Origin: Hyphomicrobiales bacterium
Lineage (GTDB): Bacteria; Pseudomonadota; Alphaproteobacteria; Rhizobiales; MH13
Length of the DNA: 64,000 nt
Assembly (NCBI GenBank): GCA_017642935.1
Contig: JAEPOK010000001.1
Location: 1,409,192-1,473,191 of the forward strand
Direction: 5' to 3'
Below are positions 45,883 through 54,559 of this stretch, one piece after another. The notes beneath the pieces are model-generated. The model had not been told where the DNA came from. It saw only the letters and a program-made list of their open reading frames with translations, and searched no databases. Each line of letters begins with the position of its first letter. Within the stretch, counting starts at the first letter, position 1. The position numbers and the translations under genes were made by a program.

Positions 45883-46212
45883 ATGCAGCGCATGGGCATG
45901 GTGATCGGGATCAAACCAGACCGCATCGCCGACTACAAACGCCTGCACGCCGACACATGGCCGGACATCCTGGACATGATCTCCAAGTGCAACATCACCA
46001 ACTATTCCATTTTTCTGCGCGAGCCGGAGAACCTGCTTTTTGGCTACTGGGAGTACACCGGCACTGACTTTGAAGCCGACGCCGCAAAGATGGCGGCCGA
46101 CCCGCGCACGCAAGAATGGTGGGATGTGTGTATGCCCTGTCAGGCGCCCCTGGAAACCAGAGAAGAGGGCGAATGGTGGGCGATGATGGAAGAGGTATTC
46201 CATCATGACTGA
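45883..46212 (+). CDS. L-rhamnose mutarotase family protein
   Basis: 109 residues, compact alpha/beta barrel family (RhaM/RhaU) that interconverts anomers of L-rhamnose or L-fucose-type sugars. Seen: MGMVIGIKPDRIADYKRLHADTWP with the catalytic His, NYSIFLREPENLLFGYWEY, and QEWWDVCMPCQAPL with the aromatic ligand pocket. GGAGG precedes the start at 45883; ATG 45878 is out of frame and not used. It lies directly after the sugar transporter and marks the substrate as a pyranose such as a 6-deoxyhexose. Confidence 0.85.
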   Translation: MQRMGMVIGIKPDRIADYKRLHADTWPDILDMISKCNITNYSIFLREPENLLFGYWEYTGTDFEADAAKMAADPRTQEWWDVCMPCQAPLETREEGEWWAMMEEVFHHD

Positions 46213-46870
46213 CGCTGCACAAGCTGACCCACGCATCGCCAAGCTAACAGCCTGCTACACCGCCGTGGTGCACGATGTGATGCGCGGCATGGGTCTGCGC
46301 AACTTCACCCTGCCGCCAGCCCTGCGTCCCCTGCAACCAGAGCGCACCCTGACCGGGCCTGCCTTCACCATTGAAGGGCGGCTCGACGAAAGCGCTGATG
46401 CGCACGACACGCTTCTGGCGTGGACGGGGCTGCTCTCTAAAGCAAAGGCCGGCCACATTTGGTGCTGCCAGCCCAACACGCATCAGATCGCGCAGATGGG
46501 TGAGCTCTCGGCGGAGACGCTGCACAAAAAAGGTGTGCTGGGCTGCGTCGTGGATGGCGCGCTACGTGACACCAACTTCATCCTGAATCTTGGTTTTCCC
46601 TGCTGGGGTACCCACAATACGCCGCGCGACATTGTCGGCATGTGGCTGCCGACCGCCACCGACGTTCCCATCACGATCGGCGAGACGCGCATCGAGCCCG
46701 GCGATTGGCTGCACGGCGACCGCGACGGCATGGTGCGCATACCGGCGGCAATCATTGATGAGGTGATCGATGCTTCGGTGCAGGCCATGGCGACGGAGAG
46801 CCTGGTGCGAAAAGCGATCCTGGAGGGCATGGATCCGCAGGACGCCTATCTGAAACACGGAAAGTTTTGA
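46205..46870 (+). CDS. RraA/HMG-aldolase family protein
   Basis: 221 residues of the RraA-like fold, which includes 4-hydroxy-4-methyl-2-oxoglutarate aldolases and related 2-oxoacid lyases. The metal- and pyruvate-binding signature is GVLGCVVDGALRDTNFI with the Arg-Asp pair. In this operon a lyase step that yields pyruvate from a keto-sugar acid is more likely than regulation of RNase E. It overlaps the mutarotase gene by eight bases. Confidence 0.85.
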   Translation: MTDAAQADPRIAKLTACYTAVVHDVMRGMGLRNFTLPPALRPLQPERTLTGPAFTIEGRLDESADAHDTLLAWTGLLSKAKAGHIWCCQPNTHQIAQMGELSAETLHKKGVLGCVVDGALRDTNFILNLGFPCWGTHNTPRDIVGMWLPTATDVPITIGETRIEPGDWLHGDRDGMVRIPAAIIDEVIDASVQAMATESLVRKAILEGMDPQDAYLKHGKF

Positions 46871-46873
46871 GCG

Positions 46874-47986
46874 ATGAAGATCACCGAGTTTGACGTGCGG
46901 TGTTGTCACTATGACGGATCGCTCATGGAGGGCCACGAAGGCCGCGATGCGCAGGCCAAGCCGGGCATGGAATTTCTGGTCTACACGCTGACCTGTGAGG
47001 ATGGCTCTTCGGCTTCGATGTTCGGTTTCGCCGGCCGATCAGCCTTGGGCGCAGGCCATTTGGCCGCCGCATCGTTGCGTGACTTTTTTGTTGGCCGCAA
47101 CGCGCTCGATCGCGAGAAAGCCTGGCAGGATTGGCGCACTGCCGACCGCTGGTGGCACCATTTGCCAATCTACACCTATGGCCCGGTGGATTGCTGCCTA
47201 TGGCTCCTAGGCGCCCAGGCCGCGCAGCAAGCTTTGTGGCGCTACATTGGTGGCGCGCGCAGCCAAGTGCCGGTCTATTGCTCTTCGCTCGTGCTACCCG
47301 ACGCTGACGCTTACGTCGCCGAGGCTCTGGCCGTCAAAAAGGCTGGTATGAAGGCCTACAAAACGCACCCTCCCGGGCGCAGCGTGGATGAGGACATAGA
47401 GATCCATCGCGCCGTACGAGCCGCCGTTGGCGATGATTTCACGCTGATGGCCGATCCAGTGCAACCCTACACGCTGGAGGAGGCCATTCGCTTTGGCCGG
47501 GAATGCGAGAAGCTGGGGTTTCTTTGGCTTGAGGAACCCCTGCCCGATGAAGCGTTCGGCGCACTGCGCGAGCTCACCCGGGTGCTGGATATCCCTGTGG
47601 TTGGGACGGAAGTTCTTGCCAAGCACCCTTATTCCATCGCCGAGTGTCTGGCGACGCGCGTGGTCGACGTGGTGCGTGCCGACCCCAGCTGGACCGGCGG
47701 CATCACTGGCAGTCTGAAAACCGCGCGGCTTGCCGAAGCGTTCCACGCCAATTGCGAGTTGCACACCACGATTTTGCATCCGCTGGAGCTGGTGAACCTG
47801 CATCTCAATGGCGCCGTCGCCAACTCCAGCTATTTCGAGCTGCTTTGGCCAATGGAAAAGTTTGATTTCGGCCTCAAAGAACCTCTGCCCATCAAGGATG
47901 GTATTGCGACCATGCCCGAGGGCATCGGTCTTGGCATCGAGCTGGACTGGGATTTCATCGACAACACGACCTTTGAACGGCTGTAG
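46874..47986 (+). CDS. Enolase-superfamily sugar-acid dehydratase
   Basis: 370 residues of the mandelate racemase/muconate lactonising enzyme group. The general base motif reads AYKTHPPG (Lys-x-His), metal ligands lie in LMADPVQPY (Asp), LEEPLPD (Glu) and GTEVLA (Glu), and a His comes from HTTILHPLELVN. Family members dehydrate aldonic acids to 2-keto-3-deoxy acids, for example L-fuconate or L-rhamnonate. The exact acid cannot be read from sequence. Confidence 0.83.
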   Translation: MKITEFDVRCCHYDGSLMEGHEGRDAQAKPGMEFLVYTLTCEDGSSASMFGFAGRSALGAGHLAAASLRDFFVGRNALDREKAWQDWRTADRWWHHLPIYTYGPVDCCLWLLGAQAAQQALWRYIGGARSQVPVYCSSLVLPDADAYVAEALAVKKAGMKAYKTHPPGRSVDEDIEIHRAVRAAVGDDFTLMADPVQPYTLEEAIRFGRECEKLGFLWLEEPLPDEAFGALRELTRVLDIPVVGTEVLAKHPYSIAECLATRVVDVVRADPSWTGGITGSLKTARLAEAFHANCELHTTILHPLELVNLHLNGAVANSSYFELLWPMEKFDFGLKEPLPIKDGIATMPEGIGLGIELDWDFIDNTTFERL

Positions 47987-47996
47987 CGCGGCCCCC

Positions 47997-48323
47997 ATGA
48001 CCCAGCCAGACACCGACCCACGCTTGCTGATGTTGGCTCCTGGCGACACGGTCTACGTGCTGCGCGCTGCCATCGAGGCTGGCGAGAGGATCATGGTCGA
48101 TGGTCAGCCGGTGACCGTGGTGAGCCGTGTCGGCATGGGCCACAAGCTGGCCGCCAAAGCGATCAAGCCGAACGAGAAAGTGATCAAATACGGTGCGCCG
48201 ATTGGTTCAACGACGCAGGCCATCGCGGTGGGCGACCATGTGCATCTTCACAACCTGAAAAGCGACTACACGCCGACGTATGCGCTTGCCGACAACCAAT
48301 CAGATCTGGGAGCAAACGCATGA
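47997..48323 (+). CDS. UxaA-type hydro-lyase, small SAF-domain subunit
   Basis: 108 residues equal to the N-terminal SAF domain of altronate/galactarate dehydratases (LMLAPGDTVYVLRAAIEAGE, GHKLAAKAIKPNEKVIKYG, IAVGDHVHLHNLKSDY). In E. coli UxaA this domain is fused to the catalytic part; here they are separate genes with a four-base overlap. ATG 47997 is ten bases after the enolase gene stop. Confidence 0.86.
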   Translation: MTQPDTDPRLLMLAPGDTVYVLRAAIEAGERIMVDGQPVTVVSRVGMGHKLAAKAIKPNEKVIKYGAPIGSTTQAIAVGDHVHLHNLKSDYTPTYALADNQSDLGANA

Positions 48324-49513
48324 CGCAACTCACCGGATATCTGCGAAGCGATGGGCGCAAAGGCATCCGCAACCTGGTGGCCGTGGCCTATCTGGTGGAA
48401 TGCGCTCACCACGTGGCACGCCAGATCGTAGCGCCCACACCGGAGGATGCGCATGTCGTTGGCTTTCCCGGCTGTTTTCCCAACCCGTATGCCCAGTCGA
48501 TGATGGAGCGACTGTGCACGCATCCCAACGTGGGAGCCGTGCTGTTGGTGTCATTGGGCTGCGAAAGCTTCAACCGGCATCAGCTGGAAAAGGTGATCAA
48601 AGACAGCGGCAGGAAGGTGGCGACAATTGTGATCCAGCGCGACGGCGGCACACGGTCCACCATCGCCCAAGGCCGTGCCTTTGTTGTCGAAGCTATTGAA
48701 GTGCTGGCAGGCGACCAGCGCGTGCCGATGGACGTATCGGAACTGGTGATCGGCACGGTGTGCGGCGGCTCCGATGGCACATCGGGCATTTCCGGCAACC
48801 CGGCGGTGGGACTCGCTTTTGATCAATTCGTGGCGCAGGGCGCGATCTGTATCTTTGAAGAAACCGGTGAGTTGATCGGCTGCGAGGACATTATGGTGTC
48901 ACGCGCCGCCACGCCGGAACTCGGACAGGAACTGCGCGCGGCGGTTGATAAGGCCGCCCGCTACTATGCGACCCTTGGCTTTGGAAGTTTTGCAGCCGGA
49001 AACGCCGATGGTGGGCTCACCACCATCGAAGAAAAGTCGCTGGGCGCCTATGCCAAATCCGGTCAGTCCCAGATATCAGGTCTCATCAAACCTGGTGACA
49101 TCCCGCCGCGCGGTGGCCTCTATCTTATGGACGTGGTTCCCGATGGGGAGGTCCGGTTTGGCTTCCCGAATATTTCCGACAATGCTGAAATCGTCGAGAT
49201 GATGGCCTCTGGCGCCCTGATAACCTTGTTCGTCACTGGGCGCGGTTCGGTGGTCGGGTCTGCGCTCGCACCGGTCATCAAGATTGCTGCCAACCCGCAA
49301 ATGTATGAGCGTCTGGAAGAGGACATGGACATCAATGCCGGCCGCGTGATCTCTGGCGAAGCCACGCTGGAAACAGTGGGGCGAGAGATCTTCGACCTGA
49401 CCATCCGCGTTGCCGACGGTGAACCGACCAAATCCGAAGACCTCGGACACACCGAATTCATTCTCACCTACAAGAGCTTTGAACCCATCGGGCCATCGTG
49501 CCTGCCGGTTTGA
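48320..49513 (+). CDS. UxaA-type hydro-lyase, large catalytic subunit
   Basis: 397 residues matching the catalytic domain of the altronate/galactarate dehydratase family: LTGYLRSDGRKGIRNL at the N-terminus, VGFPGCFPNPYAQ, LLVSLGCESFN, VCGGSDGTSGISGNPAVG and TGRGSVVGSALAPVIKI. Cys and Asp residues in these motifs are likely iron ligands. The presence of two dehydratase types (this and the enolase-type) in one operon suggests two sugar acids or two successive dehydrations. Confidence 0.88.
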   Translation: MTQLTGYLRSDGRKGIRNLVAVAYLVECAHHVARQIVAPTPEDAHVVGFPGCFPNPYAQSMMERLCTHPNVGAVLLVSLGCESFNRHQLEKVIKDSGRKVATIVIQRDGGTRSTIAQGRAFVVEAIEVLAGDQRVPMDVSELVIGTVCGGSDGTSGISGNPAVGLAFDQFVAQGAICIFEETGELIGCEDIMVSRAATPELGQELRAAVDKAARYYATLGFGSFAAGNADGGLTTIEEKSLGAYAKSGQSQISGLIKPGDIPPRGGLYLMDVVPDGEVRFGFPNISDNAEIVEMMASGALITLFVTGRGSVVGSALAPVIKIAANPQMYERLEEDMDINAGRVISGEATLETVGREIFDLTIRVADGEPTKSEDLGHTEFILTYKSFEPIGPSCLPV

Positions 49514-49540
49514 ACCGCAACAATCCAAGAAGGACCATCC

Positions 49541-50278
49541 ATGGGAAGACTAAACGGCAAACGCTGTTTCGTGACCGCTGCAGGGCAAGGCATCGGCCGG
49601 GCATCCGCGCTGGCGATGCAGGCCGAAGGCGCACATGTGGTTGCAACCGACATCAACCGGGACGCTCTGGCGGAACTGACCGACCAGGGCTTGCAAACGC
49701 AAATACTGGATGTGCGCGATCCTGACGCCGTTATGCAGGCAGCCCGCGACGCCGGTCGCACCGACGTTCTGTTCAACTGCGCCGGGTTCGTCGCGGCAGG
49801 CACGATCCTGGATTGCGATGAAGATCAATGGGCGTTCTCTCTCGATCTCAATATGACGGCCATGTACCGCATGCTGCGCGCCTTCTTGCCCGGCATGTTG
49901 GAGAACGGCGGTGGGTCGATCATCAACATGGCGTCGGTGGCATCCTCAGTAATCGCGGCACCCGGTCGGTTTGTTTATGGCGCCACAAAAGCTGGCGTGG
50001 TCGGGATGACCAAAGCCGTGGCGGCAGATTTTGTCGCGAAAGGCATTCGCTGCAACGCGATCTGCCCAGGGACCGTGGAAAGCCCGTCGCTCCATGAGCG
50101 CCTGGAAGCAACTGGCGACTATGAAGCGGCGCGCAAGGCCTTTGTGGCACGCCAACCCATCGGCCGCATCGGCAAGGCCGAGGAGATCGCCGCCCTGGTC
50201 GTCTATTTGGCGAGCGATGAGTCCGCCTACACGACCGGCGTCGCCCATGTGATCGACGGCGGCTGGTCCAACATCTGA
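49541..50278 (+). CDS. SDR of the BDH2 / 2-keto-3-deoxy-L-fuconate dehydrogenase group
   Basis: 245 residues. Motifs: VTAAGQGIGRA cofactor loop, LFNCAGFV, active-site MASVASSV (Ser) and YGATK (Tyr, Lys), ending IDGGWSNI. It closely resembles human BDH2/DHRS6 and the bacterial 2-keto-3-deoxy-L-fuconate 4-dehydrogenase as I recall their sequences (MGRLxGK start, VLDCxE, NMASVASSV, PGTVESPSLxER). This fits the oxidation that follows dehydration in non-phosphorylative L-fucose breakdown. Confidence 0.85.
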   Translation: MGRLNGKRCFVTAAGQGIGRASALAMQAEGAHVVATDINRDALAELTDQGLQTQILDVRDPDAVMQAARDAGRTDVLFNCAGFVAAGTILDCDEDQWAFSLDLNMTAMYRMLRAFLPGMLENGGGSIINMASVASSVIAAPGRFVYGATKAGVVGMTKAVAADFVAKGIRCNAICPGTVESPSLHERLEATGDYEAARKAFVARQPIGRIGKAEEIAALVVYLASDESAYTTGVAHVIDGGWSNI

Positions 50279-50305
50279 CAGCGCGAAAAACCAAGGGAGA
50301 ACGCC

Positions 50306-51157
50306 ATGATACCGCTCATCGATACGCACCAACATTTGGTCTACGCCGACGACCTACCCTATGGCTGGACCTCAGGGATCCCTGCCTTGGCAGGACAGTC
50401 CTTCACGCTGGAGGATTACAAGAGCCTGACGGCCGGCCATGGCGTTAACGGCACGCTGTTCATGGAAGCAGCGGTGGATGATGAGCGCTGGAGCGAGGAA
50501 GCGCCCTTCATTGCAGCCATTGCCAAGCAGCCGGGCAGCGGCATTGCCGGGCTCATCGCCACCATCCGCCCGGAAAGCGATGACGGATTTGATGCGGAGC
50601 TCGAAAAGGCCAGTGAACTGGGCATTGTTGGCTTCCGCCGTATCCTCCACGTGGTGGATGACGCGATGTCGCAATCAAACACGTTCCGGACCAACGTGCG
50701 CAAGATTGGTGCGGCGGGCAAAGTGTTCGACATGTGCTTTCTGGCGCGCCAATTGCCCATCGCGCGTGAGCTCGCAAAAGTCTGTGACAACACAACGCTT
50801 GTGCTCGACCATTGCGGTGTGCCTGATATTGCCGGTGGTGGGTTGGACCCGTGGCGCGCCGACATGAGTGCGCTGGCCGAGATGCCAAACGTGAACTGCA
50901 AGCTGTCGGGCATCTTGTCCTACTGCAATCCCGACGCCGCCAATTTGGAGAGCATCCGACCCTTTGTGGACCATGTGCTTGAGGCCTTTGGCCCGAACCG
51001 TATGGTATGGGGTAGCGACTGGCCGGTGGTCAACATGACCAGCGATCTGCCGTGCTGGCTCAGCATCACACAGGAAATCCTGGCGTCGTTGTCACCCGAC
51101 GAGGCAAAGGCGATCGGATCAGCCAATGCACAGCGGGTTTATCTGAAGGAAGCTTAG
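50306..51157 (+). CDS. Amidohydrolase, L-fuconolactonase-like
   Basis: 283 residues of the metal-dependent COG3618 type. Metal ligands: DTHQHL at the N-terminus, LVLDHCGVP and GSDWPVVN. This family includes lactonases for sugar-acid lactones such as L-fuconolactone and L-rhamnono-lactone. In the operon it would open the lactone made by a sugar 1-dehydrogenase, but that dehydrogenase is not obvious in this operon. AAGGGAGA lies upstream of the ATG. Confidence 0.85.
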   Translation: MIPLIDTHQHLVYADDLPYGWTSGIPALAGQSFTLEDYKSLTAGHGVNGTLFMEAAVDDERWSEEAPFIAAIAKQPGSGIAGLIATIRPESDDGFDAELEKASELGIVGFRRILHVVDDAMSQSNTFRTNVRKIGAAGKVFDMCFLARQLPIARELAKVCDNTTLVLDHCGVPDIAGGGLDPWRADMSALAEMPNVNCKLSGILSYCNPDAANLESIRPFVDHVLEAFGPNRMVWGSDWPVVNMTSDLPCWLSITQEILASLSPDEAKAIGSANAQRVYLKEA

Positions 51158-51526
51158 CACCGCTCACGCCTAGGTTCGTTGCTTTTTTAGGTCCTGGCAA
51201 GGACGACCTGCACATTGAAGGAGAAGCTGGCCGCGATCGAACGAGACTGTGTTGCTCCTTTGTATAGGCTGTCAGCTGAGTACTGTTCGAACGGGTCTGA
51301 CGTTTCGTCGTCGGCACGCGAGGTCGCTGAGTTCTTCTGTTTAGCAAGCAAGAATGCCAAACATCGTGTCGATGCCATCCTTAAGGCCGCGCTGGCCCTG
51401 CTTCAGAAGCCAGACTAACGCGCGATAGCGAAATCCATCTTGGCGATCGACCCCAGTCGCTCTCAACCCCAAAAGGGCCGGAAGGCCGGTTCACAGATCA
51501 TGGTGCAGGGTGCACAGTTGCACCTT
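51158..51526. other. Intergenic region before the LysR gene
   Basis: 369 bases. A 67-codon frame (51215-51418, TTG start) and a minus-strand frame over the same part have no family resemblance and no convincing ribosome binding site, so I do not call them. The repeated GTGCA/TGCAC motifs near 51502-51523 form an imperfect dyad just before the regulator and may be its own operator. Confidence 0.4.
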
Positions 51527-52441
51527 ATGGATTTGCGCCAACTGAAATCCTTCATTGCAGTCGCTGAAGAGCTGCATTTTCGCAGGGCAGCGGAGCGGCT
51601 CGGCATGGCCCAGACGGCCCTGTCGTCCCAGGTGCGCAGCCTTGAGGAGGAGCTCGGCTTCCCACTGCTCTTTCGCACGACACGCCATGTCAGCCTGACT
51701 CAGGCCGGTGCGGTGTTTCTCGATGAAGCCCGGGCTGTGATTGAACGGCTCAACACAGGCGTGGAGCGGGCGAGCATTGCAGCATCGGAAGGCCTCAATC
51801 GCTTGCGCTTGGGTGGGATAGACGCCGCCCTTGTTTGGTTTCTGCCACCCGTGATGGACCGGTTTCGAAAGCGTTTTCCGGAGATTCGCTTGCCCCTGAC
51901 GGAAGTATCGGCGTCCAAACAGCAGGTTCAAGAACTGCTCAGCCACCGGATTGATGTCGCCTTCTTTCGCCCGCCCACAACGCTAGAGGGCGTCAACTGG
52001 GAGACGCTGTTCGAGGAGGATGTATTTGTCGCCTTGCCCGCCTCGTCGCCGCTTGCTGAACGCAGCTCACTTTCGGCGCCGGATTTGCAAGACACCAAGC
52101 TGATCACCTATGCGCGTCACGCCCGCCCCTTGCTGTCGGCTATGGTTTTACAAAGCTTTGAGGCCGCCAATGTCCAACCGGACATCGAGTTGGAGGTATT
52201 GGAGAAATCAACGCTATTGGCGCTCGTTGCGCAGGGTGTTGGTGCAGGCCTGGTTCCGGAATGGACCACGCAAACGCCGGTGAAAGGCGTCACCTTCCTC
52301 CGCTATGATAGCGCTATTGAACCCCTCAAGTTTGGGGTTGCCTGGCGCCAAAGCGATGATGGTGAAACCTTGCGTGCCTTTCTTCATCTCACACGCGAAG
52401 AGTCCGCACGGATTCAAGCGCGGTTTGCGGCTTCCAATTGA
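51527..52441 (+). CDS. LysR-type transcriptional regulator
   Basis: 304 residues: N-terminal winged helix MDLRQLKSFIAVAEELHFRR with LGMAQTALSSQVRSLEEELG, and a type-2 periplasmic-like effector domain. ATG 51527 gives the standard LysR start; ATG 51500 would add nine residues. It lies downstream of the sugar operon but separated by 369 bases, and its 3' end overlaps the convergent dehalogenase-like gene by 28 bases. The regulated genes are uncertain. Confidence 0.92.
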   Translation: MDLRQLKSFIAVAEELHFRRAAERLGMAQTALSSQVRSLEEELGFPLLFRTTRHVSLTQAGAVFLDEARAVIERLNTGVERASIAASEGLNRLRLGGIDAALVWFLPPVMDRFRKRFPEIRLPLTEVSASKQQVQELLSHRIDVAFFRPPTTLEGVNWETLFEEDVFVALPASSPLAERSSLSAPDLQDTKLITYARHARPLLSAMVLQSFEAANVQPDIELEVLEKSTLLALVAQGVGAGLVPEWTTQTPVKGVTFLRYDSAIEPLKFGVAWRQSDDGETLRAFLHLTREESARIQARFAASN

Positions 52442-53421
52442 GGCGCCGGCTCTGCGCCAGCGTCGACAATCTGATTGAAAAAGGGCAGCCACTCGGCCAG
52501 CACCGCTCCGGGACACTCTTCAGCCAGATAGTGACCCCCCGGCAGGCTGCGCCCACGTACATCACTGGCCCGCTTGCGCCAAAGCGACAGGCAATTGAAG
52601 TGTGCTTCGATGGCCCCCTTATCGCCCCAGAGTGCCAGAACAGGCATCGGCAAAGGTTGAGGGTCGTCGTCGTCATGCGCGATATCGACGCCATAGGCGG
52701 CGCGATAATCCTCACAGCTTGCGTGGATCACCGCCGGATCACGAAACGCCGCCAGATACTCATTAAGCGCTTGCCGATCGAAGGGGAGCGCACCAGCCGA
52801 ACCTGAACAGCATTTCTTGCACCAAAAATAGTCGGGATCGGCACCGATCATCTGTTCCGGCATCGGGCTTGGTTGGATCAGCCAGTACCAATGCCAATAG
52901 GCGGCGGCAAAGGCGGAGGTCGCGTCAGCATACATCTCACGGGTCGGCGCAATGTCGAGCGTTGCAAGGCCCAAAACCTTGTCAGGATGGTCGGCAGCCA
53001 AACGGTGGGCAACGCGAGCCCCGCGATCATGGGCGCCGATCAAAAAACGCTCATGCCCTAGTGAATTCATCGCACCGACCAGATCCGTCGCCATAGCCCG
53101 TTTTGAGTAGGCATTGTGATGCGCATCGCTGGTCGGTTTGGCTGAGCGTCCATAGCCGCGCAAATCGGCACAAACCACCGTGTAGCGCTCCGCCAAAACT
53201 GGGGCGATCTTGTGCCACATCGCCGAGGTTTGCGGGTAGCCGTGCAACAGCAGAATCGCCGGTCCACTGCCGCCAATGCGGATAAAAACCTCCGACCCAT
53301 CAATCGACAGGAGCTTTTCGTCGAACCCATCAAAGAACGTCTCGGCATAAGGCGCATCGCTGAGGATGCGAACAGGGTCAATCATGGCGCTGGGTCCCGT
53401 CACGGTCATCACACCGGTCAT
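52414..53421 (-). CDS. Alpha/beta hydrolase of the fluoroacetate dehalogenase type
   Basis: 335 residues. The nucleophile is Asp132 in GAHDRGARVAHR, not Ser, with Arg133 and Arg136 placed to bind a carboxylate. LDIAPTREMY contains the acid Asp156, a WHWYW segment near 176-180 offers the His-Trp halide pocket, EDYRAAYG the matching Tyr and PGGHYLAEE the catalytic His. This is the haloacetate/fluoroacetate dehalogenase layout. ATG 53421 is one of three possible starts (53409, 53385). It is divergent from tctC. Confidence 0.82.
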   Translation of the reverse strand: MTGVMTVTGPSAMIDPVRILSDAPYAETFFDGFDEKLLSIDGSEVFIRIGGSGPAILLLHGYPQTSAMWHKIAPVLAERYTVVCADLRGYGRSAKPTSDAHHNAYSKRAMATDLVGAMNSLGHERFLIGAHDRGARVAHRLAADHPDKVLGLATLDIAPTREMYADATSAFAAAYWHWYWLIQPSPMPEQMIGADPDYFWCKKCCSGSAGALPFDRQALNEYLAAFRDPAVIHASCEDYRAAYGVDIAHDDDDPQPLPMPVLALWGDKGAIEAHFNCLSLWRKRASDVRGRSLPGGHYLAEECPGAVLAEWLPFFNQIVDAGAEPAPQLEAANRA

Positions 53422-53530
53422 CTCACACGCGCACTGCGGCCATTTATATCAAAAAATTGCACAATAGTTTCCGCTCAATCCATCCGCCTCGGTGCCCTTA
53501 GCCTTGCAGGGAAACAACGGGAGGAAAACC

Positions 53531-54496
53531 ATGAAACTTACACGTCGATCCTTTGCGCAAAGCCTGTTGGCCGGCAGTGCCGTCACGCTGGCTGCCCCTG
53601 GCATTCTGCGCGCTCAATCCTTTCCATCACGGCCAATAACCTACGTTATTCCCTTTAATCCCGGCGGCGAAAGCGACGTTACCGCGCGCTTCCAGCAGCC
53701 GTTCATGGAGGAAATTGCTGGGCAAAGCGTCGTCATCAGTTCCCGCCCAGGCGCGGGCGGTGCCACGGCCTGGGCGCAGCTCAATGGTTTGGAGTCCGAT
53801 GGCCATACGATCATGAACACGATCGTACCGCACACCATCCTGCAACCGGCCTTGCGTGATGTTGGCTATCAGATCGATCAGATCAACAATGTCTACTTCT
53901 TCCACTACACGCCAGACGCGGTGATCGTGCGGGCCGACAGCCCTTATCAATCGCTGCAGGATCTGATCGACTTCGCGGCCGCCAATCCGGGCGCTTTGAC
54001 CCTTGGCGGTTCAGGCACCAACACCGCCAACCATCTGGCGGCCACCATCTTCGGCCAGCTAACCGACAGCCGCGTCACCTATGTGCCCTTTGGCGGATCG
54101 GCACCTGCGATGGCGGCAGTGCTGGGTGGCCAGATTGGCGGAGGCATGAGTTATACCACCCAAAGCATCAATGCCGGTGACCAGGTGCGCACCCTTGCCG
54201 TGGCCACCGAGGAGCGTGTGGCCGCCATGCCCGATGTGCCCACCTTCAAAGAACTGGGCATCGACCATGTCGGCGGGGCTTATCGCGGTGTGGCTGTACC
54301 GGCCGGAACGCCCGAGGACATTAAGCAGCGCCTGTCAGACATCATAGGCGAAATCAACGCCACCCCCGCCTTCCAGCAGCAGATGATCGAGGCCGGTTAT
54401 GTGCTGGCGGATATCCCCCTTACGGAGGTCCCAGCCTTCCTCGAAGAGCGCAAAACTGCCTACGCATCGGCCATCGAGCTTTTGCGCGGCGCCTAG
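53531..54496 (+). CDS. Tripartite tricarboxylate transporter, binding protein (TctC)
   Basis: 321 residues. Tat-type signal (LTRRSFAQSLLAGSAVTLAAP) and the Bug-family fold: PITYVIPFNPGGESDVTAR and RPGAGGATAWAQLN. Bug proteins bind citrate, other carboxylates and many small acids. ATG 53531 follows GAGGAAAACC. It begins an operon tctC-tctA-tctB-leuC-leuD. A strong stem-loop follows it. Confidence 0.9.
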   Translation: MKLTRRSFAQSLLAGSAVTLAAPGILRAQSFPSRPITYVIPFNPGGESDVTARFQQPFMEEIAGQSVVISSRPGAGGATAWAQLNGLESDGHTIMNTIVPHTILQPALRDVGYQIDQINNVYFFHYTPDAVIVRADSPYQSLQDLIDFAAANPGALTLGGSGTNTANHLAATIFGQLTDSRVTYVPFGGSAPAMAAVLGGQIGGGMSYTTQSINAGDQVRTLAVATEERVAAMPDVPTFKELGIDHVGGAYRGVAVPAGTPEDIKQRLSDIIGEINATPAFQQQMIEAGYVLADIPLTEVPAFLEERKTAYASAIELLRGA

Positions 54497-54507
54497 CGTC
54501 TCTGCCT

Positions 54508-54545
54508 TGCGCCTGGCGGTTGACGATCCCGCCAGGCGCACTCTT
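54508..54545 (+). promoter_or_regulatory. Attenuator-like stem-loop between tctC and tctA
   Basis: A perfect 12-bp stem (TGCGCCTGGCGG, 54508-54519, with CCGCCAGGCGCA, 54529-54540), nine-base loop, then CTCTTTTT. It has the form of a terminator, but tctA follows at once, so partial readthrough would give more TctC than permease. Confidence 0.8.
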
Positions 54546-54559
54546 TTTCCGAGGTTTTC

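Noticed and set aside
51215-51418. 67-codon frame before the LysR gene
   Set aside because: TTG start without a usable ribosome binding site, no family resemblance and overlapping open minus-strand frames of equal quality.
53456-53465. ATTG-CA-CAAT motif between the dehalogenase-type gene and tctC as a LysR operator
   Set aside because: Only four bases per arm and not a full LysR-type T-N11-A dyad; too weak to list as a site.
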